Assembly: GCA_029861485.1 (NCBI GenBank)
Contig: JAOTZF010000055.1
Location: 1 to 9,246 of the forward strand
DNA length: 9,246 nucleotides
DNA from: Thermoleophilia bacterium
GTDB lineage: Bacteria > Actinomycetota > Thermoleophilia > Miltoncostaeales > Miltoncostaeaceae
Direction: 5' to 3'
Shown: positions 7,729 through 9,246 of the stretch, in pieces
Layout: every line of letters begins with the position of its first letter
Numbering within the stretch: the first letter of the stretch is position 1
Notes under the pieces: generated by a model
What the model was told of the DNA's origin: nothing
The model's database searches: none
Seen by the model: the letters and a program-made list of their open reading frames with translations, nothing else
Program-made: the position numbers and the translations under genes

Positions 7729-8403
7729 TTAGGCCGCTTCGATCCGCTCAGCCGTGAGCGTGAGTGTCCCGACCAGCGATATGCGGCTTCGGAACTCGGT
7801 GCCGAACACGTGGTTGACCACGGCCACTGCGCCGTCGGCCATCTCGAGCGGCGCCGTAATGGTCTCGAACGTCCCCTGCCGGGAGCGAGCGGCTTCCTCG
7901 AGATCGAGGCGAAGGGCGTTGATCGGCGCGCGGTCGCCCGCCCGGAAGTAGGCGGCAAGAGCACGGTTCTTGGTGGTAATGCGCCACCGCCGCATGTCCA
8001 CCGCGCCGTCGGGCCCCTGCAGTCGGACGCCACCCCGAAGGCCCACGACCCCAGTCGTCGCGTCGCAGCTCACATCCACGGATACTCGCGTCCTCAGCCG
8101 GATCTGGCGGGCGTTAACCATGACCGCCGGTCGCACCGCCTCGATACGGACTCTCCGATCCGAGAGCGCCGAGATGAAGTCGGAGCTCAGGGTGAGGACC
8201 GCGTCGGTCATCTTCAGGCGGCAGACCTCGGGATTCGACGCGGGCAGCGAGCTCGCGCCGCCGGTTGCCTCGGGGTCGGCGTCCGCAACGGTGTCTGGGG
8301 AGTCCTCGCCGTGCCAAACCAGGACGACGGCAGCAACGATCGCCACGACGGCCGCGAGTGCGGCAACCGCGGAGAGCACGCCGTATTTCTTCGGGGAAGT
8401 CAT
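7729..8403 (-). CDS. Membrane-anchored HtaA-like domain protein, paralogue 2
   Basis: The product is 224 aa, from the ATG at 8403 (MTSPKKYG) to TAA at 7729-7731. A Lys-Lys pair precedes one strong hydrophobic helix at about 9-30 (VLSAVAALAAVVAIVAAVVL). A loose acidic linker (about 32-58) leads to a beta-rich domain. The domain aligns block by block with the neighbour: GVVGLRGGVRL, DMRRWRIT, INALRLDLEEA and VVNHVFGTEF. Cys61 and Cys113 are 52 residues apart, exactly as in the neighbour (Cys50/Cys102), supporting a conserved disulfide outside the membrane. The domain resembles an HtaA-type fold by pattern; ligand and function are unknown. The ribosome-binding site is weak (GGGGACG). It is the upstream member of a tandem pair, and the separate motif before each gene suggests each may have its own promoter. 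The order anchor, linker, single domain fits a surface-exposed protein. Confidence 0.75.
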   Translation of the reverse strand: MTSPKKYGVLSAVAALAAVVAIVAAVVLVWHGEDSPDTVADADPEATGGASSLPASNPEVCRLKMTDAVLTLSSDFISALSDRRVRIEAVRPAVMVNARQIRLRTRVSVDVSCDATTGVVGLRGGVRLQGPDGAVDMRRWRITTKNRALAAYFRAGDRAPINALRLDLEEAARSRQGTFETITAPLEMADGAVAVVNHVFGTEFRSRISLVGTLTLTAERIEAA

Positions 8404-8470
8404 GTCGTCCCCGACGCAGAGCCCGACCCCGCTCAGGTGGTCCGAGGTTTACGCCGGCTCGCCGGGCGGA

Positions 8471-8481
8471 CAACTAGCTCA
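8471..8481 (-). promoter_or_regulatory. 11-base motif TGAGCTAGTTG upstream of HtaA-like paralogue 2
   Basis: This is identical to the motif at 7686-7696 and lies 67 bases before the ATG at 8403. TTGTCC at its 3' edge, followed 16 bases later by TAAACC, forms a possible -35/-10 pair for this gene. The match between two paralogues at nearly the same distance is the main support. Binding protein and function are unknown. Confidence 0.4.
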
Positions 8482-8529
8482 ACGGATGGGTTGCGTGGCA
8501 CCGGCCGCGCCGGAATGCGGGCCGCAGGC

Positions 8530-8694
8530 CTAGCGCTTCTCCTTGTAGACCACGTGCTTGCGGGCGAGGGGGTCGTACTTCTTGATCTCGAGCCGATCGG
8601 GCGTGTTCCGCCGACTCTTGTCGCTCATGTAGATGTGGCCGGTGCCGGCGGTCGATTCCAGCGTGATTGCCAGCCTGTGACCCTGTCGACCCAT
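8530..8694 (-). CDS. rpmG: 50S ribosomal protein L33, cysteine-free type
   Basis: The 54-residue product MGRQGHRLAITLES... has the L33 blocks TAGTGHIYMSDKSRRNTPDRL and IKKYDPLARKHVVYKEKR. L33 is a small protein of the large ribosomal subunit near the E site. This copy lacks the two CxxC pairs that bind zinc in the C+ form and resembles the E. coli-type C- form. In actinobacteria, C- copies are commonly the Zur-repressed replacements made during zinc limitation. The start ATG at 8694 follows a good Shine-Dalgarno GGAGGA. It is divergent from rpmB, with a Zur-like gene just beyond, which supports the same reading here. Whether a C+ copy exists elsewhere in the genome cannot be seen. Confidence 0.95.
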   Translation of the reverse strand: MGRQGHRLAITLESTAGTGHIYMSDKSRRNTPDRLEIKKYDPLARKHVVYKEKR

Positions 8695-8789
8695 TGCTCC
8701 TCCGCGGTTGAGACGATCGGCCCGGGATAGTAGCGCCCGGCGCCGGCGAACGCGCTATGCTGCCCGGCCGAACACCACGGAGTCGATGA
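8695..8789. promoter_or_regulatory. Divergent promoter region between rpmG and rpmB
   Basis: Two -10-like hexamers face each other. TACTAT on the minus strand (8727-8732) lies 32 bases before the rpmG ATG; TATGCT on the plus strand (8756-8761) lies 28 bases before the rpmB ATG. Between them are a perfect 10-bp palindrome CCGGCGCCGG (8737-8746) and an inverted repeat TAGCGC/GCGCTA (8731-8736 and 8752-8757) that overlaps both -10 sites. A repressor bound here could shut both genes. No A/T-rich Zur-box-like palindrome is visible, and GC palindromes arise easily in such DNA, so the operator reading is weak. Confidence 0.35.
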
Positions 8790-9026
8790 ATGTCACGCGT
8801 CTGCCAAGTCACCGGTCGGCGGCCCGTCTCGGGCAATAACCGCTCGCACTCGATGCGGGCCACCAGGCGCCGCTTCATGCCCAATGTGCAAACCCGTCGC
8901 TTCTGGGTGCCCAGCGAGAACCGTTTCGTGCGGCTCACCGTGAGCGCGCGCGGCCTCAAGGTGATCGACAAAGTCGGCATCGAGAAGGTGCTAGCCGACA
9001 TTCGAGCGCGGGGCGAGAAGGTCTGA
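8790..9026 (+). CDS. rpmB: 50S ribosomal protein L28, zinc-free type
   Basis: The 78-residue product starts MSRVCQVTGRRPVSGNNRSH and ends GIEKVLADIRARGEKV, a full-length match to the E. coli-like L28 pattern. L28 is a large-subunit protein needed late in 50S assembly. Only one cysteine (Cys5) is present. The CxxC pairs that make the zinc-ribbon form found in many Gram-positives are missing, so this is the C- type. It probably forms an operon with the Fur/Zur-family gene 4 bases after its stop, and is divergent from the C- L33 gene. The set suggests zinc-responsive control, with Zur repressing zinc-free copies when zinc is plentiful. This role is inferred from context and known actinobacterial Zur regulons. 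Confidence 0.95.
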   Translation: MSRVCQVTGRRPVSGNNRSHSMRATRRRFMPNVQTRRFWVPSENRFVRLTVSARGLKVIDKVGIEKVLADIRARGEKV

Positions 9027-9030
9027 CCCA

Positions 9031-9246
9031 GTGAGCGCGCCGACGCACGGCGGCCATTCGGCCACGCTGCGTCGTCAGTGGGTAGATCACGCTATCGGGC
9101 AGATCTCCGCCGCCGGCCACCGGTCGGGGGCAGCGCGTCGGCGTGTGATCGAGGCCCTCGCCGAACACGACTGCTGCCTTTCCGCACAGGAGCTGCACGA
9201 CCAGCTCCAGTCCGGCGGCCGCCCGGTGGGCATCGCCAGCGTGTAC
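9031..9246 (+). CDS. Fur-family metal-responsive repressor, probably Zur-like (N-terminal part, cut by window edge)
   Basis: The 72 visible residues run from GTG at 9031 to the window edge without a stop. GAGAAGG at 9015-9021 is a plausible ribosome-binding site. After a helical N-terminal extension (TLRRQWVDHAIGQI), the start of the Fur-type winged helix is seen: RRRVIEALAEHDCCLSAQEL at 36-55, then HDQLQSGGRPVGIASVY, the beginning of the recognition helix. SAQELHDQL closely resembles actinobacterial Zur proteins. The zinc-binding and dimerisation parts lie beyond the window, so Fur, Zur, Mur or PerR type cannot be fixed from residues. Zur is preferred because the gene directly follows zinc-free L28 and lies beside zinc-free L33. 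The 4-base gap to rpmB suggests cotranscription, which could allow autoregulation. Confidence 0.82.
   Translation, partial: MSAPTHGGHSATLRRQWVDHAIGQISAAGHRSGAARRRVIEALAEHDCCLSAQELHDQLQSGGRPVGIASVY

Noticed and set aside
8501..8513. GC hairpin CCGGC-cgc-GCCGG downstream of rpmG as a terminator
   Set aside because: There is no T-tract on the transcribed side, and such short GC palindromes are frequent in DNA of this composition.
8461..8530. Possible tRNA (TAGCTCAACGG resembles a D-arm)
   Set aside because: No T-loop GGTTCGA-type sequence, no acceptor-stem pairing and no anticodon arm could be drawn. The similarity coincides with the 11-base motif found upstream of both HtaA-like genes.
7024..8730. 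Plus-strand open frames opposite the HtaA-like pair and rpmG (7024-7599, 7191-7757, 7810-8730)
   Set aside because: Their translations are Arg/Pro/Ala-rich with no domain pattern, whereas the minus-strand frames give two mutually alignable anchored proteins and L33.
8695..8789. Classical Zur box between rpmG and rpmB
   Set aside because: I looked for an A/T-rich inverted repeat of the known actinobacterial type and found none; only GC-rich palindromes are present.
8474..9001. Minus-strand frame opposite rpmB
   Set aside because: It overlaps the unmistakable L28 gene and its translation has no recognisable content.

Overview
This is a high-GC bacterial window with strong G/C preference at third codon positions. 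The best guess for the source is a high-GC Gram-positive (Actinobacteriota). The tandem HtaA-like anchored proteins and the style of the Fur-family N-terminus suggest the class Thermoleophilia (Solirubrobacterales-like). That placement is inference from protein style, not from a marker gene.

Layout, left to right. (1) Positions 1-513, minus strand: the N-terminal part of a rhomboid intramembrane serine protease, cut by the window edge. Its reading frame appears to switch twice. (2) Positions 514-827: a leader or intergenic stretch with a small hairpin and a weak promoter candidate. (3) Positions 828-6969, plus strand: gltB and gltD, the large and small subunits of glutamate synthase (GOGAT), overlapping by 8 bases. 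Together they convert glutamine plus 2-oxoglutarate to two glutamates, with electrons passing from NAD(P)H through GltD to GltB. (4) Positions 6966-8403, minus strand: two tandem paralogous membrane-anchored proteins that look like single HtaA-type domains. The downstream one meets gltD tail to tail, and the two stop codons share a CTAG. Both carry two cysteines exactly 52 residues apart, and an identical 11-base motif lies 67-72 bases upstream of each start. (5) Positions 8530-9246: a small divergent locus of rpmG (L33, minus) against rpmB (L28) and a Fur/Zur-family regulator (plus, cut by the window edge). L33 has no cysteine and L28 has no zinc ribbon. Such zinc-free paralogues placed beside a Zur-like gene are the hallmark of a zinc-starvation ribosome-remodelling regulon.

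The central part is ordinary nitrogen assimilation. The items most worth attention are the tandem HtaA-like pair with its shared upstream motif, and the L33/L28/Zur-like locus. No mobile element, CRISPR array, rRNA or convincing tRNA was seen.
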